Of a stretch of 64,000 nt of DNA, positions 1 through 8,507 are shown one piece after another; within the stretch, counting starts at the first letter, position 1; every line of letters begins with the position of its first letter. Origin of the DNA: a bacterium (lineage in GTDB: Bacteria > Cyanobacteriota > Vampirovibrionia > Gastranaerophilales > Gastranaerophilaceae); assembly GCA_017405375.1 (NCBI GenBank), contig JAFRAO010000004.1, positions 1 to 64,000 on the forward strand, read 5' to 3'. Position numbers and translations under genes: made by a program. The notes below the pieces were generated by a model. It did no database searches, had not been told where the DNA came from, and saw nothing but the letters and a program-made list of their open reading frames with translations.

Positions 1-1
1 T

Positions 2-115
2 GCAGTAAATGAACCGTTCTATTATGGTGATTGGATCAAAACTCCCGGTGTTGCAATTTGTTCCTGTAATGACGGCATAAGACCTGTAATATTTAAAATA
101 GAAGCACAAAAATAA
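2..115 (+). CDS. C-terminal end of an unidentified protein (cut by window start)
   Basis: An open frame runs in from the left edge and stops at TAA 113-115, giving the last 37 residues of a protein. The tail contains YYGDWIKTPGVAICSC and ends in IFKIEAQK. I do not recognise the family from this fragment. It is followed by about 110 bases without a gene and then by small leftward genes. It lies in the accessory segment to the left of tRNA-Ser, so it may belong to the same element as the terminase-like gene downstream, but this is inference. Confidence 0.55.
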   Translation, partial: AVNEPFYYGDWIKTPGVAICSCNDGIRPVIFKIEAQK

Positions 116-226
116 TTATAAAAGGATATATCATAATTTTAATGTGGTGTATTTTTATCGACTTTTGACATTTTTAAACCTGTTTTAAACGTTAATCTTT
201 GCTATGCCGATTCGGATAATGGATAA

Positions 227-460
227 CTAAATTCTTTCTATATACCAGCTTGACATTCCAAAATGGTTGAAATTCCATTGTAATTCAAAATAAAAATTAA
301 ACTCCAGAGAATTATCATCTTTGAAGTTCCAGGAATATTTATTTAACTGTGTTCTACGGTAACTTTCAAATGCATCCTGAATTTCTTTTGCAAATTTTGT
401 TCTGAATTCAGAATATGGAATATTCAATGTTTCTTTGGTTAATTTATTTTTCAAAATCAT
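227..460 (-). CDS. Small hypothetical protein, 77 aa
   Basis: No family recognised. The protein is rich in Phe, Tyr, Trp and Asn, with a C-terminal stretch LEFNFYFELQWNFNHFG and no signal peptide or membrane segment. I chose the ATG at 458-460 because AGAGGG lies 7 nt upstream of it; a TTG two codons earlier is possible but overlaps the spacer. The start lies inside the end of the upstream 66-aa gene (17-nt overlap), so the two are probably co-transcribed and translationally coupled. Small overlapping orphans like these are typical of prophage or plasmid-derived DNA. Confidence 0.5.
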   Translation of the reverse strand: MILKNKLTKETLNIPYSEFRTKFAKEIQDAFESYRRTQLNKYSWNFKDDNSLEFNFYFELQWNFNHFGMSSWYIERI

Positions 461-644
461 CTTCAAACCCTCTTATATTGTCAAGTTCTATATTGTAGCG
501 TTTGCCGTTTTTATCCACACAAGTTGCAAAATCTATGATTTTATCTGCATATTTGTTTTCCCATAGACAAATTAGTAAACCAATTTCTTGCGTTTTCAAA
601 TTCAAAATCTTTGTTCCGTATAATTTGTAATCTTTTTCAACCAT
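444..644 (-). CDS. Small hypothetical protein, 66 aa
   Basis: The ATG at 642-644 is preceded by AAAGGAG with 6-nt spacing, a strong ribosome binding site that supports a real gene. The protein has alternating beta-type segments (KLYGTKILNLKTQEIGLLICLW) and a central CVDKNGKRYNIELDNI stretch. I do not recognise it. It is first of a two-gene leftward unit with the overlapping 77-aa protein. A mobile-element accessory protein is the likeliest nature, judged only from its neighbours. Confidence 0.55.
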   Translation of the reverse strand: MVEKDYKLYGTKILNLKTQEIGLLICLWENKYADKIIDFATCVDKNGKRYNIELDNIRGFEDDFEK

Positions 645-807
645 AATAAGCTCCTTTCAAGCTACACAATTAATCGCTCTCTCGGCGAAAAACATCAACT
701 CTAAATCTTGGAAACGTATCATTCAGACACATTTTGGACTTGATGTTTCTGCGAAACAGAGTTATCCTGTGAGTACCCCGATTTTACCAATTACCCTGAG
801 GATAAAT

Positions 808-1263
808 ATGAAAAAACACATATTGGCACAAGATGCCTTTAAACTTTATGCTGAAAACTTTATGTCATTAGAAGATATTGCCCATCAGCTTCACTTGAAC
901 GAAAAAACTTTGCGCCGTTGGAAGAAAGCTGATGATTGGGAAAATAAAAGACTAAAATATCTACGCGAGAAAACAACGTTGCATGCGGATATGTATAATT
1001 TCGCACGTTGCCTAATTAATTCTATTGAAAAAGATATGGATAATAATGAAAAGATAGAACCGGCAAAATTTTATACTGTTTCTAAAATGCTTAAAATGAT
1101 GAATGTCGCGAAATCTTATGAAGATAAAATTACGGAAGAAAATCGTAAATTTGAAGAAGATAAACCAAAAGGCCTAACACCGGATGTTATACAAGAAATT
1201 GAAGAAAAAATTCTCGGTATAACACATAATGAAATTAGTGAACACGATTTGAACGGCGATTAA
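808..1263 (+). CDS. Terminase small subunit-like HTH protein
   Basis: A 151-aa protein with an N-terminal helix-turn-helix: the segment SLEDIAHQLHLNEKTLRRWKKADDWE resembles the DNA-binding N-terminus of phage terminase small subunits and related Mu gp16/DUF1804 proteins. A basic helical middle and an acidic helical C-terminus follow. In such phages the small subunit recognises the packaging site, but no large terminase follows here, so the gene may be a remnant or a stand-alone regulator. I start it at the ATG at 808, which has GAGG 7 nt upstream. The frame stays open back to a GTG at 769 that lacks a ribosome binding site. Confidence 0.5.
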   Translation: MKKHILAQDAFKLYAENFMSLEDIAHQLHLNEKTLRRWKKADDWENKRLKYLREKTTLHADMYNFARCLINSIEKDMDNNEKIEPAKFYTVSKMLKMMNVAKSYEDKITEENRKFEEDKPKGLTPDVIQEIEEKILGITHNEISEHDLNGD

Positions 1264-1281
1264 ACACATTTTAAACGGCAT

Positions 1282-1503
1282 TTAAATTTCAACATCTTTT
1301 TCGTGATCAATAAAAAATGCGTTTAGTACATCCGCATCATTTCTCAGGTGTTTAATTATCGGCGCAAGATTATAACATTCCTCAATCTCTGGCTGATTTG
1401 TGACAAAATAATCTATAACAACCGTGGTATTATAAATATTCTCCGACCACTTACTCAATTGCTTAAACTCTTTCTGAGTAATATTTAATCCGACTTTTTC
1501 CAT
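1282..1503 (-). CDS. Small hypothetical protein, 73 aa
   Basis: The ATG at 1501-1503 has a near-perfect AAAGGAGG 7 nt upstream, which decides this start over the ATG/TTG codons further up. The protein is mostly helical, begins MEKVGLNITQKEFKQLSKW and ends in acidic HEKDVEI. No family is recognised and no membrane segment is seen. It converges with the terminase-like gene (18-nt gap). The strong ribosome binding site and orphan character suit an accessory gene of a prophage or integrative element. Confidence 0.55.
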   Translation of the reverse strand: MEKVGLNITQKEFKQLSKWSENIYNTTVVIDYFVTNQPEIEECYNLAPIIKHLRNDADVLNAFFIDHEKDVEI

Positions 1504-1599
1504 ACTCATACCTCCTTTGACACACAACATTAGCGTGAAAGCAAAAAGAAAGCATTCAAATATTTACATAGCAACACAAATACTTTAATTTTTTTAATT

Positions 1600-1635
1600 T
1601 ACAGTCACCCTTACAGTAACCTTTATAGTAACCTT
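1600..1635. repeat. Three tandem 12-bp repeats
   Basis: Three head-to-tail copies with a 12-bp period: TACAGTCACCCT, TACAGTAACCTT and TATAGTAACCTT at 1600, 1612 and 1624. They sit beside an A/T-only stretch (about 1581-1600) and about 50 bp before a second phased array. Short tandem direct repeats next to AT-rich DNA are the usual form of iterons or clustered operator sites. No replication gene is visible nearby, so function is open. Confidence 0.7.
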
Positions 1636-1683
1636 ATTTTATGTTTAAAATTGTTGTGATAAGCTGTAATATTGTAAAAGTGC

Positions 1684-1723
1684 GTTTAAATGTAGTTTAA
1701 AAAGTGTTTAAAAGATGTTTTAA
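1684..1723. repeat. Helically phased GTTTAAA array
   Basis: GTTTAAA occurs at 1684, 1695 and 1706, and a variant GTTTTAA at 1717, each step being exactly 11 bp, about one helical turn. Looser TTTAAA-containing motifs also occur near 165-195 and 1262-1290 in the same accessory segment. Phased A/T-rich motifs can produce intrinsic DNA bending or present one face of the helix to a protein. What binds here is unknown. Confidence 0.6.
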
Positions 1724-1788
1724 TTTTTACAAACAAACACATATCAACACACAACTTATCAAAAAAGTATTAGCAACTTTGAGAATGG

Positions 1789-1906
1789 ATTATCAGAGAA
1801 TTTTAGAATTTGTATCAGGAAGTTTTGAAATTTTTCCCCCAAAACGTAAAAAGTTTGAGAATTTTCTCAAACTTCCCCGGTTGGTATTCTTATTGTCTCT
1901 GATAAT
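1789..1906. repeat. Nested inverted repeats in a gene-free stretch
   Basis: The outer arms ATTATCAGAGA (1789-1799) and TCTCTGATAAT (1896-1906) are exact inverted copies. Inside lies a second, tight palindrome AAGTTTGAGAA/TTCTCAAACTT at 1851-1874. Parts of the segments between also pair, so the whole 118 bp could fold into one long imperfect hairpin. The region 1504-2257 otherwise shows no convincing gene. Possibilities are a small inverted-repeat element, a structured RNA or a transcription barrier next to the tRNA. Confidence 0.5.
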
Positions 1907-2257
1907 GTACAGTAAATTTCATGCAGAATAATTTTTGATTTACTCACACTTTCCTTCAAATGTCCAATAATCACTTTAACCGTGCAATTTAGTAAAATCT
2001 GGGGAATGCAGGCTATAGTTGGTCATGCAAAATTCTTTTTCCCGGACTTTTGCCGGACAATAAGAGCAAATAAAGTGACATTTCGTCCCATTTGCGAACG
2101 CATAAAAAGATTTTTTCCGACCGCTAAAAACCAAACACACACTAAACTTTGCCAAATAATTATTTTAATCGTTCAAATAAAATGTCCTGTTAAACTATAT
2201 AAACTATATAGTCCTTTTAAATCATATCAACACTAAATAACATTAATCGCAAAAAAC

Positions 2258-2345
2258 GGAGAAACAGGGATTCGAACCCTGGATACAGATTGCTCCATAT
2301 AACACCTTAGCAGGGTGCCGCCTTCAGCCACTCGGCCATTTCTCC
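2258..2345 (-). tRNA. tRNA-Ser (GCT anticodon)
   Basis: On the minus strand the 88-nt sequence starts GGAGAAATGGCCGAGTGGC and ends with the T-arm GGTTCGAATCC and the acceptor GTTTCTCC. The anticodon loop CTGCTAA gives GCT, and the long variable arm is the mark of a class II serine tRNA. CCA is not encoded. The 3' end faces left, toward the accessory segment at 1-2.2 kb, the usual side for integration of tRNA-targeting elements. Confidence 0.95.
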
Positions 2346-2456
2346 ATTTCAAATTTTATATATCTTATACTAACATAAATTTTTTTTTATTTCAATTACG
2401 TTAATTTTTTGTAACGCATTGTTACCTTTCACTGTCTTTTATACTATCATGATACT

Positions 2457-3965
2457 ATGAATTTGGATTTATTAATTGATAGCATTTTATCTCCAATAGC
2501 TGATAGAATATCTTCTGTGATTTTCTATTCGGTAAATATTAAGGGTGTTGAAGTTCAATTATTGATTGCCCTGTTAATGTTTGCTGTCGTTTATTTTACT
2601 ATCAGGTTAAGATTTATCGGATTTTGGGGATTTAAGCATGCACTAAAATTAATATTTCATAAATTCAGACATAAAGATTCAATAAAACGCAAAAAATATG
2701 GAGAAGTTTCATCTTTTCAAGCATTAAGCGCAACAATTTCTTCGTCTGCAGGTATCGGTAACGTTGCAGGTTCTGCTGCTGCAGTATCTATCGGCGGTCC
2801 GGGTGTTATTTTTTGGATGTTTGTAGCCGGACTTTTTTCTATGGCACTAAAATTTGCAGAAATACTTTTAGGCGTAAAACTTAGAGAAATTAACGAAGAT
2901 AAAACTGTATCAGGCGGTCCTATGTATTATATTTCTAAAGGACTAAAAGGACCAATCTTAAGCATTATTGCACCATATTTGGGCAAATTATATGCATTAT
3001 GTAGTGTTTTGGCCGTAATTGGCGGGTGGAATTTGTTTCAAATCAATGCAATGACAACGCAAATCATCGAAACAACAGGAGCTCAAAACAGTGTTTTTTA
3101 TAATAATGCTTGGATTATCGGTGTTATTGTTGCAACTGTTACTTGGGTTACTATTATTGGTGGAATTAAATCTATCGGAAAATTTACGGCAAAAGTTACA
3201 CCTATAATGTGTGCGTTATATTTAATAAGTATATTAATTATATCAATTATAAATATCCATAATATCCCGACTACAATAAGAACTATTGTTGTTGAGGCGT
3301 TTTATCCTAAGGCTATGGTGGGTGGAGTTTTTGCTTGTGCTCTATGGGGATTCAGACGTGCAATGTTTGCTAATGAAGCAGGATTGGGAACAGCACCTAC
3401 AGCATTTTCTGCGGTTAAAACAAATAAACCGGCAGTTCAAGCGTTTATTGGAATGCTACAGCCATTTGTGGATACGTGTATTGTGGGTGTTTCTACTGCT
3501 TTTGTTATTGTTGTTTCAGGAGAATACCTCAATGTAAGCGGAATTGCAGGTATTGAATTAACGTCAAAGGCTTTTGCTACTGCTTTTAGCTTTTTCCCTA
3601 TCCTCTTAACTATCATGGCAAGTTGTTTTGTTCTGGGAACAATGTTATGCGGTTCTTATTATGGTTTACAAGGTTGGCAATTTTTATTCGGCAATTCAAC
3701 TGCAAAAACCAGAGCCTTTCAAATAATATATTGCATTTGTATTATATTTGGCTCTGCTATGAATTTCAAAAGTATTATTAATTTGTCTGATGCAGTAACT
3801 TTATTTATGGCCGTACCAAATTTGTTTGCATTATTTGTTCTGTCAAATGTTGTTGTTAAAGAAGTTAAAAGATATTGTAAAAAGTATAATGTAGGATTAT
3901 TTAAAATAGAAAAAGAAGTAAATATAGATGATGATGACAATGACGAAACAAACATTACTGAATGA
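2457..3965 (+). CDS. Alanine/glycine:cation symporter (AGCS family)
   Basis: A 502-aa polytopic membrane protein that imports small neutral amino acids with Na+ (or H+). Family hallmarks seen are SSSAGIGNVAGSAAAV near residue 100, then GGPMYYISKG, KSIGKFTAKVTPIM and NEAGLGTAP around residue 305. About ten hydrophobic segments run through the protein and the C-terminus is charged and acidic (DDDDNDE). A possible promoter is TTGTTA (2419-2424), a 17-bp spacer and TACTAT (2442-2447), which leaves a very short leader. The next gene, a uracil-DNA glycosylase, starts inside the C-terminal codons, so the two are co-transcribed. The exact amino acid substrate cannot be read from sequence. Confidence 0.9.
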   Translation: MNLDLLIDSILSPIADRISSVIFYSVNIKGVEVQLLIALLMFAVVYFTIRLRFIGFWGFKHALKLIFHKFRHKDSIKRKKYGEVSSFQALSATISSSAGIGNVAGSAAAVSIGGPGVIFWMFVAGLFSMALKFAEILLGVKLREINEDKTVSGGPMYYISKGLKGPILSIIAPYLGKLYALCSVLAVIGGWNLFQINAMTTQIIETTGAQNSVFYNNAWIIGVIVATVTWVTIIGGIKSIGKFTAKVTPIMCALYLISILIISIINIHNIPTTIRTIVVEAFYPKAMVGGVFACALWGFRRAMFANEAGLGTAPTAFSAVKTNKPAVQAFIGMLQPFVDTCIVGVSTAFVIVVSGEYLNVSGIAGIELTSKAFATAFSFFPILLTIMASCFVLGTMLCGSYYGLQGWQFLFGNSTAKTRAFQIIYCICIIFGSAMNFKSIINLSDAVTLFMAVPNLFALFVLSNVVVKEVKRYCKKYNVGLFKIEKEVNIDDDDNDETNITE

Positions 3966-4536
3966 TTTAAAAAAAGAAGTTTTGCAATGTAAAAAATGTA
4001 GAATTTGTAAGTGTAATCAAGTTTTTTCTTGTGGAAATTGTGATTCGAAAATTATGTTGATAGGTGAGGCTCCGGGAAAAGATGAAGTTAAAAATAAAAA
4101 ACCGTTTGTGGGTGCAGCAGGAAAAAATTTGACGTCTTATCTTGAAGAAACAGATATTGACAGAGAATCTGATTTATACATTACAAATGTTGTAAAATGC
4201 AGACCGACACCTATTGATAATCCGAATAAAAACAAAAAACCCGATAATGGCGAAATCAGGAACTGTTTGCCATTTTTACTAAAAGAAATTGAAATTATAA
4301 AACCAAAACTTATAGTACTTTGCGGTGGTACATCTTATGGTGCATTAACAAATAAAAAATCTTTTAAAATTAGTGATATTAGAGGTAAAATTTTTAAAAT
4401 CAATCTTAATTCGGTTAATTGTGATGCAATTACAATTTTTCACCCGTCATATTTAATGCAATACGCAAATGAAAATCAAATAAGTCAAACAAAAGACGAT
4501 TTAAAATTAATAAAATCTTATTTAGACTTAAAGTAA
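3928..4536 (+). CDS. Family-4 (Fe-S) uracil-DNA glycosylase
   Basis: This enzyme removes uracil from DNA, opening base-excision repair of deaminated cytosine. Motifs in order are CKKC at about residues 21-24, GEAPGKDE at 46-53, FVGAAGKNL, NVVKCRPT and the late HPSYLM. The two N-terminal Cys plus the Cys of KCRP and of RNCLPF are the four expected [4Fe-4S] ligands. At 202 aa it is the normal length. The start overlaps the symporter end; ATG codons at 3928, 3931, 3934 and 3940 are all possible and no clear ribosome binding site picks one, so translation is probably coupled. It converges with the small coiled-coil gene, overlapping it by 19 nt. Confidence 0.88.
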   Translation: MMMTMTKQTLLNDLKKEVLQCKKCRICKCNQVFSCGNCDSKIMLIGEAPGKDEVKNKKPFVGAAGKNLTSYLEETDIDRESDLYITNVVKCRPTPIDNPNKNKKPDNGEIRNCLPFLLKEIEIIKPKLIVLCGGTSYGALTNKKSFKISDIRGKIFKINLNSVNCDAITIFHPSYLMQYANENQISQTKDDLKLIKSYLDLK

Positions 4537-4754
4537 TCACAAATCAATTTCTTTTTGTGGGGTACTAATTTTTTAACACGTTCTAAAAATCTATTTCTTG
4601 TGCAATCTTGTAATTCTTTGTTTAGAATTGCTTTTTCCAAGATTAGTTTATTGTAAACTTCTGCACTTACCTCAGATTTATCAACATGACTTTTTAATTT
4701 TAATATTTGACGTTCTTTCTCACTAATACTTTTCTTTAAATCTTTTTTGTTCAA
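4518..4754 (-). CDS. Small coiled-coil protein, 78 aa
   Basis: Mostly helical and strongly charged (MNKKDLKKSISEKERQILKL), with heptad-like spacing through about residue 50 and a basic C-terminus (RVKKLVPHKKKL). No family recognised. The start is a TTG at 4752-4754 with AAGGA 7 nt upstream; no ATG fits as well. The stop lies inside the 3' end of the convergent glycosylase gene. The basic, helical character would allow nucleic-acid or ribosome contact, but nothing proves it. Confidence 0.5.
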   Translation of the reverse strand: MNKKDLKKSISEKERQILKLKSHVDKSEVSAEVYNKLILEKAILNKELQDCTRNRFLERVKKLVPHKKKLICDYFKSK

Positions 4755-5018
4755 TGTATTATCCTTATATCTCTTCCTAATATAGATTATAACCTTTTAT
4801 ACATTTTTTCAATCAATCTTTTAGGTGATTAAATAAATTTTCCTTTTGTACAAAACAACATAAATTACCTTAAATTTTATTAAAATTATATTGCATTTAA
4901 AAATTTTCATGTAATAATTTTAGTACGGTCATCTTAAATCTTAAGAGTATTAGTATAGAAATGTACTTAAACCGTTCACTCCTAAGTATGTAATGGAAGA
5001 AAGTGGCACCTTGTATTA

Positions 5019-8000
5019 ATGGGCAATTTTGAATTTAATTTTAAATTTTTAAAAGAAAATACGAGCGCAGGCAGTTGGCGTCGCGGATATGAGTATTATA
5101 CAAAAGATATGGTTCTTGAATCTTATCCTAACAAAAATTTTTATATGGGTAAGGTCAAGGGCAGTTTTCAAGAATCGTATAATACCGATTTAATATTTAA
5201 AAAAAACAAAGTAGAAGCACGTTGTAGTTGTCCGTTAAAAGAGGAATGGTGCAAGCATGCTGTTGCTGTTGCCATAAAATCTATAAATGAGCATGCTTAT
5301 GAAGATTGGCTTGAAACTAAATATGGTATCGAAGCGGATTATAGCGATGAAAATATAGAAATGACAGAACCGCCGAAAGGTAACTACATTTTCCATTTTA
5401 ATCCGAAAAGAAAGCCAAATTTCTTTTCAATTCTTGTTATGTCAAGAGCTACAGGCAAAGTAGTTCGTGCAATAGAACCTATTTTACTTGGTTTAATAGA
5501 AGCGCAAAAAAATGATTCTAATTTTACACTAAATAATTCTCAATTAGTGGAAGTTGAATTATTTAAACAAATTTTAAAAACTGCTAGACAAGATAAAAAA
5601 GCAGGTTGGTACGACATTCCAATCCCAAAATTTGCGCCAATGTTTCCACTTTTGGCGATGGCAGATGAAGTTTTAGATGAAAAAACAAAAAACAGATTGG
5701 CTTTTGTTAAAGATGAATGGAGATTAGTTTTATCCGTAAATAGTTCGTCTGCGGGCAATGTAGTTTTGGAATTATTCTGGAAAAGACCTGACAAAGACGA
5801 TATTGTTCCATTTGAAGAAGTCAGATATTTCTCTCGACAAATTAAATGGGGTCGATATAAAAATTTAATTTTTCCAACAAATGTTGCAATGAACATTGTT
5901 CCTCAAAATCTTTTGAAATCAACTTTCACAGATTTAAAGGATTCTGAAAGCGGAAAATTTATATACGAAGAATTACCTAAATTAAGGGAACAAATTGATG
6001 TCGAAATTTCTGAATCAATCAGTAAATTGTTCTTGGAACAAAAACCACCTAAAAAAATTGTTTCATTGGGAATAGATTACGATCAATCTCTAAAGGCATC
6101 TTTGGAATTTGAATATGACGGAGTTCGTGTTCCGTTTTCAAAAACTGCTGATAAAACGCCTTATTTGACTATTAAAAATAAAGATGATGATTCTGTATAT
6201 TGGATAAAACGTGATATTAAACACGAAATAGAATCGTATCAAATGCTTTTGGCATGCAAATTTGTTCCTATGCAAACCAATAATTTAACAATGGGAAAAG
6301 AAAATGCAATAGATTTTTGTAATTATTATATGAATAAAGCAGGTGATAATTGGGTTTTTGAAGAAAAAGATGATATAAGTTTCTTCAAATTAATACAAGA
6401 ACCATTCAGAATGTGTGCAAAAATTGATTTTTCAGAAAATTCAAAAGATAGTTTTGAAATTCAATTATACGGTCAAGTCGGAGAAGATATTGTTGATTTC
6501 GATGAAATTTATGAAACTATACAAAACAACGAAAAGTATAGCAGAGTGAGAAGTTTAGGTTTTGTTGAATATCCTGCAGAAGATATCTATGCTATGATGA
6601 AATCATTTAATTCATTTGATGCATACAGAAATAACGAAAACAAATTCTTGGTAAAAACTTATCGTGCGGGTTTAGTTCAGGAATTAAAATCGAGAGGTTT
6701 TGAGCTTGTATTAAGCAAGGAATTTGAAAAATTCTGGGAACAAATTTCTACATTCTCAACCGATGAAGATTTGAAATTACCTGAAAGCGTAAATGCAGAA
6801 CTTCGTGAATACCAAATAAAAGGTTTCAGTTGGTTGTGGTTTATGTATAAATATGGTCTAAACGGAATTTTGGCTGATGATATGGGGCTTGGTAAGACTT
6901 TGCAGGCACTTAGTTTATTGCAAAAAGCTAAAGATGTCGACGGACAAATGCCGACTCTTGTTGTTTGTCCTACTTCTATTGTCTTTAATTGGGAATCAGA
7001 AATTCAAAAATTCACACCTGGTTTAACTTGTTTGAAACTTTCAGGTGTTGACAGAAAAAATTTATTTGATGAAATTCCGAATTACGATATTGTAATTACG
7101 AGTTATGCATTAATTAGGCGTGATATAGAAGAATTAAAAGACATAAAATTCAGGTATATAATTTTAGATGAATCTCAAAACATTAAAAATGCAATGAGCC
7201 AAACAGCGCAATCCGTAAAATTATTAAATTCCGAACATAAATTAGCTTTATCAGGAACTCCTATTGAAAACAGATTAGAGGAATTGTGGTCTGTATTTGA
7301 TTTCTTAATGCCGGGATTTTTATTTAATATAGCCGAATTTAATTACAGATATGTAAATCCTATTATGGAACGACAAGATAAAACAGTTGAAAAACGTTTA
7401 AAAATGCAGATTTATCCGTTCATTTTACGTCGTATGAAGCGTGATGTTGCAAAAGATTTACCTGACAAAGTTGAAAATATTGCATATTGTGAAATGACTC
7501 CGGAACAAAAAGACTTTTATCTTGAAGTTTTGGATAGTACAAAAGAAGAATTGTTTAAATCTATTGAACAAAACGGTCTTGAAAAGAGCAGATTATCTAT
7601 ATTCTCTGCATTGTTACGCTTAAGACAAATTTGTTGTCATCCTCGTTTGTATGACAAAGACATGATTAAAGGTGAAATTCAATCAGGCAAGTTTGAATAT
7701 TTGAAAGGAATGTTAGAACAAATCACATCAGAAGGCCATCGAGTTCTTTTATTCAGTCAATTTGTAGATATGCTTGATTTAATAAAAGATTGGTTAGAAC
7801 GTGCAGGCATACCGTATGAATACTTAACAGGAAAAACAAAAGACAGACAAGGTGCTGTTGAAAGATTTAATTCAACACCAAGTATTCCAATATTCTTAAT
7901 AAGTTTAAAAGCGGGTGGTACAGGTTTGAATTTAACAGGTGCAGATTATGTAATTCATTACGACCCTTGGTGGAATCCTGCAGTTGAAGATCAGGCAACA

Positions 8001-8195
8001 GATAGAGCATACCGTATCGGTCAAACTAAAAAAGTTTTTGTTTACAGAATTATTACAAAAAATACGGTTGAAGAAAAAATTCAAAAACTTAAATCAATTA
8101 AAAGAAATCTTGTTGATAGCGTAATTTCAGTTGACAGAAACATCACAAAATCACTTACTATTGAAGATATTAAAGAAATATTCTCCGTTGATTAA
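5019..8195 (+). CDS. SWIM zinc-finger SNF2/RapA-like DNA translocase
   Basis: A 1058-aa cytoplasmic ATPase. An N-terminal SWIM zinc motif (Cys69, Cys71, Cys78, His80: CSC...WCKH) is followed by a long linker domain and then a SNF2 motor. Walker A is ADDMGLGKT near residue 620, the DEAD-type box is DESQ near 716, motif III is LSGTPIENR, and the C-terminal helicase lobe has FSQFVDML, GGTGLNLTGAD and DRAYRIGQ near 995. Such proteins use ATP to move along duplex DNA and remodel protein-DNA complexes, as RapA does for stalled RNA polymerase. The actual substrate is not shown. The untranslated leader from about 4925 is near 90 nt, longer than is usual in this window, and no strong ribosome binding site precedes the ATG. 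Confidence 0.88.
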   Translation: MGNFEFNFKFLKENTSAGSWRRGYEYYTKDMVLESYPNKNFYMGKVKGSFQESYNTDLIFKKNKVEARCSCPLKEEWCKHAVAVAIKSINEHAYEDWLETKYGIEADYSDENIEMTEPPKGNYIFHFNPKRKPNFFSILVMSRATGKVVRAIEPILLGLIEAQKNDSNFTLNNSQLVEVELFKQILKTARQDKKAGWYDIPIPKFAPMFPLLAMADEVLDEKTKNRLAFVKDEWRLVLSVNSSSAGNVVLELFWKRPDKDDIVPFEEVRYFSRQIKWGRYKNLIFPTNVAMNIVPQNLLKSTFTDLKDSESGKFIYEELPKLREQIDVEISESISKLFLEQKPPKKIVSLGIDYDQSLKASLEFEYDGVRVPFSKTADKTPYLTIKNKDDDSVYWIKRDIKHEIESYQMLLACKFVPMQTNNLTMGKENAIDFCNYYMNKAGDNWVFEEKDDISFFKLIQEPFRMCAKIDFSENSKDSFEIQLYGQVGEDIVDFDEIYETIQNNEKYSRVRSLGFVEYPAEDIYAMMKSFNSFDAYRNNENKFLVKTYRAGLVQELKSRGFELVLSKEFEKFWEQISTFSTDEDLKLPESVNAELREYQIKGFSWLWFMYKYGLNGILADDMGLGKTLQALSLLQKAKDVDGQMPTLVVCPTSIVFNWESEIQKFTPGLTCLKLSGVDRKNLFDEIPNYDIVITSYALIRRDIEELKDIKFRYIILDESQNIKNAMSQTAQSVKLLNSEHKLALSGTPIENRLEELWSVFDFLMPGFLFNIAEFNYRYVNPIMERQDKTVEKRLKMQIYPFILRRMKRDVAKDLPDKVENIAYCEMTPEQKDFYLEVLDSTKEELFKSIEQNGLEKSRLSIFSALLRLRQICCHPRLYDKDMIKGEIQSGKFEYLKGMLEQITSEGHRVLLFSQFVDMLDLIKDWLERAGIPYEYLTGKTKDRQGAVERFNSTPSIPIFLISLKAGGTGLNLTGADYVIHYDPWWNPAVEDQATDRAYRIGQTKKVFVYRIITKNTVEEKIQKLKSIKRNLVDSVISVDRNITKSLTIEDIKEIFSVD

Positions 8196-8219
8196 ATCTG
8201 AATCGTTGATTAAACAAAG

Positions 8220-8507
8220 TTATTTTTTCAACGCTTCATCTAATGCTTTTTCAAGAACTTTTATTTTTGATTCTAAAACTTTAACTTTTGAATCACTTTC
8301 ATCTGTTAATACGGAATTTTTTTCCAATTCTCGTTTATAATTTTTTAATTTTCTTGAAATATCCAATACATAAGATAATACAAACAATATACCTGTTATA
8401 AATCCTGAACAGGCTAATATTGCTGATGAATAATCATGTAATTTCCAACAAAAATAAGCTATTACACATAAAAACAATACTGAAACTAATCTTAAAAATA
8501 TAATCAC
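8220..8507 (-). CDS. Small membrane protein with coiled-coil tail, 95 aa
   Basis: Two hydrophobic segments (about residues 2-22 and 27-47) are followed by a charged helical tail with heptad pattern (KVKVLESKIKVLEKALDEALKK). The predicted topology is two membrane passes with a cytoplasmic coiled coil. No family recognised. Its start overlaps the stop of the pseudouridine synthase gene in an ATGA, so it is last in the fliI-NTF2-lspA-rluD operon. It may be a small accessory or scaffolding protein, but the context does not define a role. Confidence 0.55.
   Translation of the reverse strand: MIIFLRLVSVLFLCVIAYFCWKLHDYSSAILACSGFITGILFVLSYVLDISRKLKNYKRELEKNSVLTDESDSKVKVLESKIKVLEKALDEALKK

Noticed and set aside
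1600..1635. Possible CRISPR repeats
   Set aside because: The units are 12 bp and directly abutting, with no spacers and no cas genes.
1704..1931. Open frame of 75 codons
   Set aside because: It lies over the inverted repeat structure, has no ribosome binding site and shows no domain; the frame looks accidental.
1982..2236. Open frame of 84 codons next to tRNA-Ser
   Set aside because: There is no ribosome binding site, the composition is unlike neighbouring proteins, and no family was recognised. I see no supported gene in 1931-2257.
4925..5018. Riboswitch in the leader of the SNF2 helicase gene
   Set aside because: The leader is about 90 nt and somewhat structured, but I cannot match it to any known riboswitch class.
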